62,547 nt of DNA. Origin: Mesorhizobium sp. 61-13. GTDB taxonomy: Bacteria; Pseudomonadota; Alphaproteobacteria; Rhizobiales; Rhizobiaceae. This document shows, in pieces, positions 55,744-62,547 of this stretch (positions are counted from its first letter, which is position 1; the number at the start of each line of letters is the position of its first letter). The notes below the pieces were generated by a model. That model saw only the letters and a list, made by a program, of their open reading frames with translations. It ran no database searches and had not been told where the DNA came from. The stretch spans positions 1 through 62,547 of the forward strand of contig MKRZ01000006.1 in assembly GCA_001897075.1 (NCBI GenBank), written 5' to 3'. A program made the position numbers and the translations under genes.

Positions 55744-56517
55744 TTATTTCGAAACGTCCTGGCCGAAATAGGTGTCGGCGATCTTCTGATAGGTGCCGTC
55801 GGCCTTGATATCGGCCAGGGCCTTGTTGATCGCTGCGACCAGTTCGGGATCGCCCTTGCGCACGATCACGCCCGAATAATCGGCATTTTCTTCCTGTGCC
55901 GCGATCTTCACGTCGGCATCGGGCTTGTGCTTCTTGAAGTCGAGGAAGGACAGGCTGTCATTGATGGTCGCGTCCGCGCGGCCGGTCAAAAGCAACTGGA
56001 TCGACTGGTCGAAACCGTCCGTGCCGACGAGTTCCGCGCCGTTTTTCTCAGCCAGCTTGCCGAAATTCGAAGTCAGCGACTGGGCCGACTTCTTGCCTTT
56101 GAGGTCAGCGAAGCCCTTGATGTCGGTGTTGTCACCCTTGACGATGAGCACCGCCTTGGAAGCGATGTAAGGCTCTGAGAAGTCGTACTTCGCCTTGCGT
56201 TCTTCGGTGATGCCGACCTGGTTGATGACCGCGTCGTAGCGGTTGGCGTCGAGGCCCGCGATGAGGCCATCCCACTTGCCTTCAAGAAACTCTGCCTTGA
56301 CGCCAAGCTTGTCCGCAACCGCCTTGCCGATCTCGACATCGAAGCCGACGAGTGCATTGGATGCATCGTGGTAGGTGAAAGGAGCGTAAGTGCCTTCGGT
56401 GCCGATCTTGAGTACGCCGTCCGCCTTTATCTGGTCGAGATTGGCGCCTGCAGCGGCAGCCGTGACAGCGAGCGCCTGCAGCGTGCCGGCGACGATAAGC
56501 GATTTAACCCAGTTCAT
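55744..56517 (-). CDS. Cystine-type ABC transporter, substrate-binding protein
   Basis: Periplasmic family 3 solute-binding protein of 257 residues, FliY/TcyA-like. Signal peptide about 1-23; then GVLKIGTEGTYAPFTYHD, VGFDVEIGKAVADKLGVK, WDGLIAGLDANRYDAVINQV and LLLTGRADATINDSL, the usual ligand-binding segments. ATG 56517 has AGGA upstream; the frame to 56613 is rejected. It heads the operon and is divergent from rpoH with 289 bases between, in which I see no other gene. Confidence 0.9.
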   Translation of the reverse strand: MNWVKSLIVAGTLQALAVTAAAAGANLDQIKADGVLKIGTEGTYAPFTYHDASNALVGFDVEIGKAVADKLGVKAEFLEGKWDGLIAGLDANRYDAVINQVGITEERKAKYDFSEPYIASKAVLIVKGDNTDIKGFADLKGKKSAQSLTSNFGKLAEKNGAELVGTDGFDQSIQLLLTGRADATINDSLSFLDFKKHKPDADVKIAAQEENADYSGVIVRKGDPELVAAINKALADIKADGTYQKIADTYFGQDVSK

Positions 56518-56806
56518 TTTTCTGTGATCCTGTTGAGCCCGCAACGGGCGCTTTTTGTAGATGCCGGCAATCTCGCAGAACTTTAGGCATAAAATAAGGA
56601 AGGAGAATCCCAAAATATCCGCCTTTCAGGAATGGATTTCTAGCAATTGCTGATCGGTGTCGGGCTTTGTTATCCGCGTCGAATGCGCCTCTTCGACCCG
56701 CGGAATCGTCCGGAACCAACTTCCGATCTCGAGCGTTCCTGACCGTCAAACAGTGCTTTCGCTTAAGCGTCGGCACATGCAGGATGTTCAAGGTCGGAGT
56801 ACCGCC

Positions 56807-57664
56807 ATGATGCAGGACAGTACGTCGCGCGACTTCATCCGCATTGCCATGGCGGCGCCCTATCTCGGTCGCGAGGAAGAGCAGGAATTGGCTCTGAGCT
56901 GGCGCAAGGACCATGATCAGGACGCGCTGAACCGGATAACCGTTGCCCACATGCGGCTGGTTATTTCGATGGCCGCGAAGTTTCGCCACTACGGCCTGCC
57001 GGCCAGCGACCTTATCCAGGAAGGTCATGTCGGCCTTCTGGAAGCAGCCTCCCGCTTCGAGCCTGAGCGCGAGGTGCGTTTTTCCACATATGCAACATGG
57101 TGGATCAGGGCTTCGATGCAGGACTACGTTCTACGCAACTGGTCGATCGTTCGCGGTGGAACCAGTTCTTCGCAGAAATCCCTGTTCTTCAACTTGCGGC
57201 GGCTGAGGGCGCGTTTGGCCAACGGCAATGAAATGCTGTCCAGCACGGCACTCTATGAGGAAATATCGGCCGCGCTTGGCGTCTCAACATCAGACGTTGC
57301 AACAATGGACGCGCGTCTGTCCACTCCCGACAGGTCGCTGAATGCCCCGTTGGCCGGCGAATCCGACTCCACGGAGCGAATGGATTTCCTGGTGTGCGAT
57401 GATCCTTGGCCTGACGAAATCGCATCCACGACCATTGATGTCGAGAGACGCTCCGGATGGCTCAAGGCCGCACTCAGGGCGCTGAATGCACGCGAGTTGC
57501 GAATTATCGAGGAGCGTCGGCTCAAAGATGAGGGCGCTACTTTGGAAGAGCTCGGCGGCAAACTTGGCATCTCCAAGGAGCGGGTCCGCCAGATCGAGGT
57601 GCGCGCCCTGGAAAAGCTCAAGGTTGCGTTGATAAAACAAAACCCCGAATTTCTTGCCGCCTGA
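56807..57664 (+). CDS. rpoH: RNA polymerase sigma factor RpoH (heat-shock type)
   Basis: Sigma-32-family factor of 285 residues. Region 2 has HMRLVISMAAKF, LIQEGHVGLLEAASRF and RFSTYATWWIRASMQDYVL. The RpoH box QKSLFFNLR at 123-131 marks it as RpoH rather than RpoD. Region 4 ends GISKERVRQIEVRALEKL. It has no long N-terminal extension. Rhizobia usually have two or more RpoH; this divergent sequence looks like RpoH2. ATG 56807 follows CGGAG by seven bases. It is convergent with trmD, 16 bases away. Confidence 0.92.
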   Translation: MMQDSTSRDFIRIAMAAPYLGREEEQELALSWRKDHDQDALNRITVAHMRLVISMAAKFRHYGLPASDLIQEGHVGLLEAASRFEPEREVRFSTYATWWIRASMQDYVLRNWSIVRGGTSSSQKSLFFNLRRLRARLANGNEMLSSTALYEEISAALGVSTSDVATMDARLSTPDRSLNAPLAGESDSTERMDFLVCDDPWPDEIASTTIDVERRSGWLKAALRALNARELRIIEERRLKDEGATLEELGGKLGISKERVRQIEVRALEKLKVALIKQNPEFLAA

Positions 57665-57680
57665 GCGGGTCTGCGACTTT

Positions 57681-58367
57681 TCAAGCCTTATCGAGCAGGT
57701 CCGGGCGGCGTTCACGGGTCAGGCTTTCCGCCTGATCATGACGCCATTTGGCAATCTTGGCGTGATTGCCGGAGGTGAGAACCTCAGGAATGCTCCGGCC
57801 CTCGAATTCCTGTGGCCGCGTATAGTGCGGGTGTTCAAGAAGTCCGTTTTCGAAGCTCTCTTCTTCGCCCGACTGATCGTTGCCCATGACCCCCGGCAAA
57901 AGACGCACGATGGCATCCAGCAACACCAGCGCAGCCGGCTCGCCGCCTGAGAGAATGTAATCGCCGATAGAGACTTCCTCGAGATCGCGCGCCTCTATCA
58001 AGCGCTGGTCGACGCCTTCGAAGCGCCCGCACAAGATGACGACGCCTGGACCTGACGCCAGGTCTCGCACCTTCGCCTGCGTCAGCGGCTTGCCGCGCGG
58101 GCTCATCAGCAGACGCGGACGCGGATCGCCTTCAGGGGCCGCACTATCGATGGCACGTGCCAACACGTCGGCGCGCATCACCATGCCTGCACCACCGCCA
58201 GCCGGCGTATCGTCCACCGTCCGATGGCGATCTGTGGCGAAATCGCGGATCTGCACCGTCTCAAGCGACCAGGTGCCCGCTTGCAGCGCACGGCCTGCAA
58301 GCGAGACGCCGAGCGCGCCCGGAAACATTTCCGGATAAAGCGTGAGAACCGAAGCGGCAAAGCTCAC
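57681..58367 (-). CDS. trmD: tRNA (guanine-N1)-methyltransferase
   Basis: Methylates G37 of tRNAs that read CNN-type codons, preventing +1 frameshifting. The 228-residue SPOUT enzyme has [32 protein letters not shown] and the knot segment [19 protein letters not shown]. It starts at GTG 58367, overlapping the rimM stop (GTGA). The usual next gene, rplS, is absent; the convergent rpoH is found instead. See the note on the split rpsP operon. Confidence 0.95.
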   Translation of the reverse strand: MSFAASVLTLYPEMFPGALGVSLAGRALQAGTWSLETVQIRDFATDRHRTVDDTPAGGGAGMVMRADVLARAIDSAAPEGDPRPRLLMSPRGKPLTQAKVRDLASGPGVVILCGRFEGVDQRLIEARDLEEVSIGDYILSGGEPAALVLLDAIVRLLPGVMGNDQSGEEESFENGLLEHPHYTRPQEFEGRSIPEVLTSGNHAKIAKWRHDQAESLTRERRPDLLDKA

Positions 58368-58984
58368 CGGTTGCCTCCGGCGTCTTTCGGTCCACGCGGG
58401 CGACGCTTGGCATCGAAACCGTCGCGGCCCGGGGCCGTCTCAATGTCTGGCTCGCCGTCGCCGTCCTCATCTTCGACCAGCCCGGCTGCAATCGGATCGA
58501 TGCGTACGAAACCACCTGCAATCGACACTTCCGGAACCGCTGCCTGGGTAAAGGGAATGAGCACGCCCTTGCGGCTCCCCAGCATCAAGTCGAGTATGTC
58601 GCCGCCGCCGAAATTCTGCACCGCCAGCACCTTGCCGATGGTCGCACCGGTATCGTCCTTCACCGCAAGACCGATCAGGTCTGCTTGGTAGAATTCATCT
58701 TCCTCGACGGATTCAGGCAGCGCCGATCGATCGACGAAAAGTTCGGTCCCGGTCAACGCTTCTGCTTCGGTGCGCCCGTCGATGCCCTTGAAGCGCACCA
58801 CGGCAACATTGCCCGCCGGCCTGATGCTGACAACTTCAAAGGTGCGTCCATCCCGAGCCGACAGCAGCCCGTAGTCGCCAAGCGCCTCCGGCGCACCGGT
58901 AAAGGTCTTGACGCGCAACTCGCCCTTGATGCCATGCGCTGCACCGATGACGGCCATCTGGACGGGATTGTTGAGCTTCGACAT
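58364..58984 (-). CDS. rimM: Ribosome maturation factor RimM
   Basis: 16S rRNA processing factor that binds S19 and helps mature the 30S head. The 206-residue protein has the RimM N-terminal domain ([20 protein letters not shown]) and the PRC-barrel ([21 protein letters not shown]) followed by a charged C-terminal tail of about 40 residues. It leads a rimM-trmD pair. In most proteobacteria this pair follows rpsP directly; here rpsP is 47 kb away on the opposite strand. Confidence 0.94.
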   Translation of the reverse strand: MSKLNNPVQMAVIGAAHGIKGELRVKTFTGAPEALGDYGLLSARDGRTFEVVSIRPAGNVAVVRFKGIDGRTEAEALTGTELFVDRSALPESVEEDEFYQADLIGLAVKDDTGATIGKVLAVQNFGGGDILDLMLGSRKGVLIPFTQAAVPEVSIAGGFVRIDPIAAGLVEDEDGDGEPDIETAPGRDGFDAKRRPRGPKDAGGNR

Positions 58985-59014
58985 CGATTGAATCCTGCGG
59001 GCTTTGCCATGTCC

Positions 59015-59050
59015 TAGAGCGTTTCATGGCTAGATGGAACCATTCTGCCG
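59015..59050. repeat. RIME-like intergenic repeat, second copy
   Basis: TAGAGCGTTTC followed by the small stem GATGGAACCATTC, in the gap between rimM and xerC. It begins like the element at 36906 and shares its arrangement of a short stem closed on GGAA. Confidence 0.4.
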
Positions 59051-59128
59051 GCGATGGTTTGGGACATCCGCATTACAAGCATCCTTCACCGCTTCCTAAC
59101 CTCGCTTCAGCAAGATGGCGAGACGAAG

Positions 59129-60082
59129 ATGGAAACGATCATGCAGGAACCATTCCTGATTTCGGCAAAGCCAGACCTCCAAGACGCCAGGCAGCGATGG
59201 CTGTCCATGCTGGCGGGCGAGCGCCGCCTGTCCGAGCTCACCGTCGAAGCTTATGAGCGTGACAGCCGTCAGTTCCTGCAATTCCTCACCGGCCACTGCG
59301 GCGGACCGCCGGGCATCGCCGACATCGCAAACCTTCGGCCTGCAGACTTGCGTGGCTTTCTGGCCTCGCGCAGGAACGGCGGTGCCGGCGCCCGCACCTT
59401 GGGTCGCGGCCTTGCCGGCATCCGATCGCTGCTGCGGTTTCTGGAGCGACAGGGCCTCGTCAATGCGGCGGGTGCCGCGGCCCTGCGTGCACCGAAGCAA
59501 CCCAAGTCGCTGCCGAAACCATTGACCGCAGCAGATGCCAGGAAGGTGGTTTCGGCCAGCGAACAGCTTGCCGACGAACCCTGGATCGCTGCGCGCAACG
59601 CCGCCGTGCTGACACTGCTCTATGGTTCGGGCCTCCGTATTTCGGAAGCCCTTGTGCTCACCGGGAGCAATCTTGCGGACCTGAATGAAACGGTGCTGCG
59701 GGTGACCGGCAAGGGTGGCAAGACAAGGCTCGTACCGGTGCTGCCGGTCGCGCAACAGGCAGTCATGGAATATCGAAGGCTCTGCCCGTACCATCTTGGC
59801 GCGGATGGCCCGTTGTTTCGCGGCGCGCGTGGCGGCCCGCTCAACCCTGCCATCATCCAGCGCGAAATGGTCAAGCTGCGCTCCGCCTTGAACTTGCCCG
59901 ACACGGCAACGCCGCATGCCTTGCGCCACTCCTTCGCCACCCATTTGTTGGGACGAGGCGGCGATCTGCGTACCATTCAGGAACTGCTTGGCCACGCCAG
60001 CCTTTCGACGACGCAGATATACACCGGGGTGGACACGGCACGCCTGCTGGAAATCTACCAGTCGGCGCACCCGCGCGCCTAA
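59129..60082 (+). CDS. xerC: Tyrosine recombinase XerC
   Basis: Site-specific recombinase of 317 residues that resolves chromosome dimers at dif with XerD. All catalytic residues are present: Arg170 (SGLRISE), Lys195 (GKGGKTR), His263 and Arg266 (HALRHSFATH), His289 (LLGHASLSTTQIY) and nucleophile Tyr298. An N-terminal SAM-like core-binding domain spans about 20-125. It looks like the cellular enzyme, not a phage integrase. ATG 59129 gives the usual length; ATG 59141 is an alternative. It lies next to the proposed inversion boundary. Confidence 0.92.
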   Translation: METIMQEPFLISAKPDLQDARQRWLSMLAGERRLSELTVEAYERDSRQFLQFLTGHCGGPPGIADIANLRPADLRGFLASRRNGGAGARTLGRGLAGIRSLLRFLERQGLVNAAGAAALRAPKQPKSLPKPLTAADARKVVSASEQLADEPWIAARNAAVLTLLYGSGLRISEALVLTGSNLADLNETVLRVTGKGGKTRLVPVLPVAQQAVMEYRRLCPYHLGADGPLFRGARGGPLNPAIIQREMVKLRSALNLPDTATPHALRHSFATHLLGRGGDLRTIQELLGHASLSTTQIYTGVDTARLLEIYQSAHPRA

Positions 60083-60163
60083 CCGCACGGTTTGTGTAGC
60101 ATTCCGACAATTTTGATGCATTCGTTAACGGTTTGGCGGCGATTTGACCTTAGGCTTCAGGCT

Positions 60164-60280
60164 ATGAAACGCGCCTTCGCCATAGCAGACCGCACCGCCC
60201 TTTTCGGCATGAAGCTGCTCGCAGCAGTCAATGTGCTGTTCTTCCTGTCGTTCCTGGCCGTTTTCATGTTTGCCGCCTAA
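60164..60280 (+). CDS. Small single-span membrane peptide
   Basis: A 38-residue peptide: basic N-terminus MKRAFAIADRTALFGMK followed by one hydrophobic helix LLAAVNVLFFLSFLAVFMF. CAGG lies a few bases upstream of the ATG. The charge pattern and helix are convincing for a membrane peptide, but there is no family I can name and conservation would be needed to confirm it. Confidence 0.5.
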   Translation: MKRAFAIADRTALFGMKLLAAVNVLFFLSFLAVFMFAA

Positions 60281-60401
60281 CCGGCACTTTCCCCAAAGCG
60301 CTAAACATCAAGCAGCTTGCCTCTCACGCAAAGCGTGATTGGGCCATCGTTGCGAAATCTGCTAGCTTTCCTCTGTCCAAGTGAGATGGAAGGAGAAGAG
60401 C

Positions 60402-60614
60402 ATGACAAAAGCGCTTATCCTGGCGGCGTCTTTCGGCCTTTCGGTATCGGCGGCCCATGCCTGCGATTTCATGAAATCAGCCGATAGCGCTGCCGTAGAC
60501 AAGACGGCCGTTGTCGCCAGCATTTCGCAAGATCAGCCCCCGATGTCGGTTCCCGACGAGCAGACCGCTTTGCCTCTGCCATCGCAGGCAACTTCGGCAC
60601 AGACCGCGCAATAA
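60402..60614 (+). CDS. Small secreted hypothetical protein
   Basis: A 70-residue protein with a clear signal peptide (MTKALILAASFGLSVSAAHA, cleavage before Cys21) and a mature part rich in Ala, Ser, Pro and Gln. AAGGAGAAGAG precedes the ATG. The cysteine directly after the cleavage site could mark a lipoprotein, though the AHAC context is not a good lipobox. Function unknown; similar peptides are common in rhizobia. Confidence 0.7.
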   Translation: MTKALILAASFGLSVSAAHACDFMKSADSAAVDKTAVVASISQDQPPMSVPDEQTALPLPSQATSAQTAQ

Positions 60615-60799
60615 GCACGAGCAATCTGATCGGACGAAGGGTATTTTAAAGCAATCGCGCTGTGCGTGGCTGCCGGCATATCTGCTTGTAAATGCCGCAC
60701 CCATCCTGGGTGACTGGTCATATGCGACGGGCAATGAAACCCATTCGCCGTTCGCGCGTTGTTGGGTATTGCCCGATCCATTTCACCCAGGAGGACAGT

Positions 60800-61213
60800 A
60801 TGGCCGACCCCAACAAGCCGGACCCGAACGATCCACGGCTTACGGATCCGTTAAACCCTGTACCACCGCTTTCAACGTCCGATCCGCGCATTGCCAATCC
60901 ACCACCGATGGAGTCGCGTGGCGGCGGCAGCACATGGCTGATCGCCTTGATCGTCATCGCTCTTGCAATAGCCGCATATTACATCTTTGTGCGTGGTGAG
61001 CCCGCTGCGCCTCCTGCCGAACAACCCGCAGCGACGGAATCAGCGCCTGCGCCTGCAGAACCCGCCCCGGCGCCTGCTCCTGCAGAACCGGCTCCTGCCC
61101 CCGCACCAGCTGAACCTGCACCGGCGCCAGCCCCGGCAGAACCTGCTCCTGCCCCTGCGCCTACCGAAACGCAACCGGCTCCTGCCGAGCCCGCTCCGGC
61201 ACCTGCCAACTGA
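60800..61213 (+). CDS. Pro/Ala-repeat membrane-anchored protein
   Basis: Predicted 137-residue protein. A Pro-rich cytosolic head (MADPNKPDPNDPRLTDPLNP) is followed by one membrane helix near residues 46-63 (WLIALIVIALAIAAYYIFV) and an extracytoplasmic tail made almost only of Ala, Pro and Glu, with a nine-residue repeat APAPAPAEP. Such tails are extended and may span the peptidoglycan. AGGAGGACAGT precedes ATG 60800. A bidirectional terminator follows. Function unknown. Confidence 0.8.
   Translation: MADPNKPDPNDPRLTDPLNPVPPLSTSDPRIANPPPMESRGGGSTWLIALIVIALAIAAYYIFVRGEPAAPPAEQPAATESAPAPAEPAPAPAPAEPAPAPAPAEPAPAPAPAEPAPAPAPTETQPAPAEPAPAPAN
61058..61165 (+). repeat. 27-base tandem repeats in the Pro/Ala gene
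   Basis: Four in-frame imperfect 27-base units, each starting GAACC and encoding EPAPAPAPA in rotation. The units differ at synonymous third positions, so they are diverged rather than freshly duplicated. Confidence 0.8.
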
Positions 61214-61229
61214 CATCGGCCATCAACGA

Positions 61230-61261
61230 AAAAACGGCTCGCCAATCGGCGGGCCGTTTTT
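61230..61261. terminator. Bidirectional terminator
   Basis: AAAAACGGCTCGCC - AATC - GGCGGGCCGTTTTT, 14 pairs with one wobble, T-run on both strands. It serves both the Pro/Ala-repeat gene and lpdA. Confidence 0.93.
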
Positions 61262-61283
61262 ACATGAAACTGGGTCGAAACGG

Positions 61284-62547
61284 TCAGATATGGATCGGCT
61301 TGAAGAACGTGGCTAGCGCTGCTTCCTTGACCGCTTCAGACATCGTCGGATGCGCGTGGCAGGTGCGGGCGAGATCCTCCGACGAACCACCGAACTCCAT
61401 CAGAACCGCCGCCTCGTGGATCATCTCGCCGGCCCCGAAGCCGACGATATGGACGCCAAGCACGCGGTCGGTTGCCTTGTCTGCCAATATCTTGACGAAC
61501 CCATCGGTGTGCAGCATGGCCCGCGCGCGGCCATTGGCCGTAAACGGGAATTTGCCGGACTTGTACTCCACCCCGGCCTTCTTCAGTTCTTCCTCGGTCT
61601 TGCCTACCGATGCAACTTCCGGGCTGGTGTAGACGACGCCCGGAATGACGTCGTAGTTCACATGTCCGGCCTGTCCGGCGATGATCTCGGCCACCGCGAC
61701 GCCCTCGTCCTCTGCCTTGTGAGCGAGCATGGGTCCGGCAACCACGTCACCAATGGCATAGATGCCGGCGACGTTCGTCCGCAGATGCCCGTCCGTCTTG
61801 ACGCGACCGCGTTCGTCCATCTCGACGCCGGCTTCCTTGAGCCCCAGCCCATCCGTGTAGGGCTTACGACCTGTGGCGATCAGCACGGCATCCGCCTCGA
61901 CGGTCTCCGCCGCACCGCCTTTCACCGGCTCGAAGGTTACCGTTGCGCCCTTCTTGGCCTTGGTTACACCTGTCACTTTTGCGCCGAGCTTGAACTCGAA
62001 GCCCTGCTTGCCGAGCATGCGCTGGAATTGCTTCGACACTTCGCCGTCCATGCCGCCGAGGATGGTATCGAGGAATTCAACCACCGTGACCTTGGCGCCG
62101 AGGCGCGCCCACACCGAGCCGAGCTCGAGGCCGATAACGCCGCCGCCGACCACCACCAGATGGGCCGGCACCTTGTCCAGCAACAATGCGCCGGTGGAAG
62201 ACACGATCACCTTCTCGTCGATATCGACCTTGACGCCCGGAATGCCCGCCACGTCGGAACCGGTGGCGATGACGATGTTCTTTGCCTCGATGTCCTGCGC
62301 CGTGCCGTCCTCGCCGGTCACAGAGACCTTGCCAGCCGCGACGACCTTGCCGGTGCCGCGATAGGTGTCGATCTTGTTCTTCTTGAACAGGAACGCGACG
62401 CCGCTGACATTGGAGGCCACGGTCGCATCCTTGTGCGCCATCATCTTCTTCAGGTTTAGCTTGGGCGCTGCGATCTCGACGCCAAGCGTATCGAAGGAAT
62501 GGCTGGCTTCGGCAAACATTTCCGATGCATGCAGCAATGCCTTTGAC
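61284..62547 (-). CDS. lpdA: Dihydrolipoamide dehydrogenase (5' end outside window)
   Basis: E3 subunit of 2-oxoacid dehydrogenase complexes; reoxidises dihydrolipoamide with NAD+. The frame is open to the window edge, missing roughly the first 50 residues with the FAD motif and the redox cysteines. Visible parts are [20 protein letters not shown] (NAD site), [33 protein letters not shown], and the dimerisation domain ending [14 protein letters not shown] with the catalytic His-Glu pair. Next to xerC as in other Hyphomicrobiales, probably in the sucAB-lpdA region. Confidence 0.95.
   Translation of the reverse strand, partial: SKALLHASEMFAEASHSFDTLGVEIAAPKLNLKKMMAHKDATVASNVSGVAFLFKKNKIDTYRGTGKVVAAGKVSVTGEDGTAQDIEAKNIVIATGSDVAGIPGVKVDIDEKVIVSSTGALLLDKVPAHLVVVGGGVIGLELGSVWARLGAKVTVVEFLDTILGGMDGEVSKQFQRMLGKQGFEFKLGAKVTGVTKAKKGATVTFEPVKGGAAETVEADAVLIATGRKPYTDGLGLKEAGVEMDERGRVKTDGHLRTNVAGIYAIGDVVAGPMLAHKAEDEGVAVAEIIAGQAGHVNYDVIPGVVYTSPEVASVGKTEEELKKAGVEYKSGKFPFTANGRARAMLHTDGFVKILADKATDRVLGVHIVGFGAGEMIHEAAVLMEFGGSSEDLARTCHAHPTMSEAVKEAALATFFKPIHI

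Noticed and set aside
59129-60082. Tyrosine recombinase as sign of a genomic island or prophage
   Set aside because: The sequence is typical of housekeeping XerC, sits next to lpdA, and no tRNA attachment site, excisionase or phage gene is near.
61058-61165. Regularly spaced repeats as a CRISPR array
   Set aside because: The units are contiguous, in frame, 27 bases long and encode a Pro/Ala repeat; there are no spacers.

Overview
The window is GC-rich, densely packed chromosomal DNA from an alphaproteobacterium of the order Hyphomicrobiales, most likely Mesorhizobium or a close Phyllobacteriaceae relative. Lineage markers are phaR opposite phbA-phbB, a TrcR/DUF1013 regulator, DUF1127, DUF1192 and DUF465 small proteins, an RpoH-type sigma factor, and the ffh - chorismate mutase - rpsP order. 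I saw no prophage, insertion sequence, CRISPR array, tRNA or rRNA.

Layout. 1-6.1 kb: the 5' part of argH, a TlpA-like thioredoxin, and a complete ugpBAEC ABC operon for sn-glycerol-3-phosphate. 6.2-11.6 kb: a lytic transglycosylase, an SH3-domain protein, a CPBP membrane protease, then ffh, chorismate mutase and rpsP closed by a strong terminator. 11.6-22.4 kb: a glycine-zipper lipoprotein, the PHB genes phbB and phbA with divergent phaR, an M19 dipeptidase, trcR, a DUF1127 peptide, a quinone reductase, an MFS exporter, an ArsR-type regulator, rpmF and mtgA. 22.5-30.7 kb: a prenyl synthase, a hybrid histidine kinase, an SLT-SPOR transglycosylase with ispG, two divergent YdcH peptides and an M48 lipoprotein protease. 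30.7-36.9 kb: a TPP-riboswitch-controlled thiBPQ operon, in which thiP is frameshifted and runs into thiQ, opposite thiN and an ABC-F ATPase. 37-42.1 kb: a homocysteine methyltransferase-like gene, an uncharacterised membrane protein, purA and a DMT transporter.

42.1-54.2 kb is the most distinctive region. It holds a GcvT-like aminomethyltransferase, two paralogous PYROXD2/CrtI-like flavoproteins, a SAM methyltransferase, a BetI-like TetR regulator, a complete polyamine-type ABC transporter and a class III aminotransferase. They form four transcription units firing from two divergent promoters. Each promoter carries the same palindrome, TTGAA-N6-TTCAA, so I infer one regulon controlled by the local TetR protein. 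The substrate is unknown; an N-methylated amine is a reasonable guess.

54.2-62.5 kb: a cystine-type ABC operon, rpoH, trmD-rimM, xerC, three small proteins and the 3' part of lpdA. rimM-trmD usually follow rpsP but here lie 47 kb away on the other strand, as a simple inversion would produce. Three separate ABC operons (ugp, thi, cystine-type) carry a strong hairpin exactly between the binding-protein gene and the permease gene.
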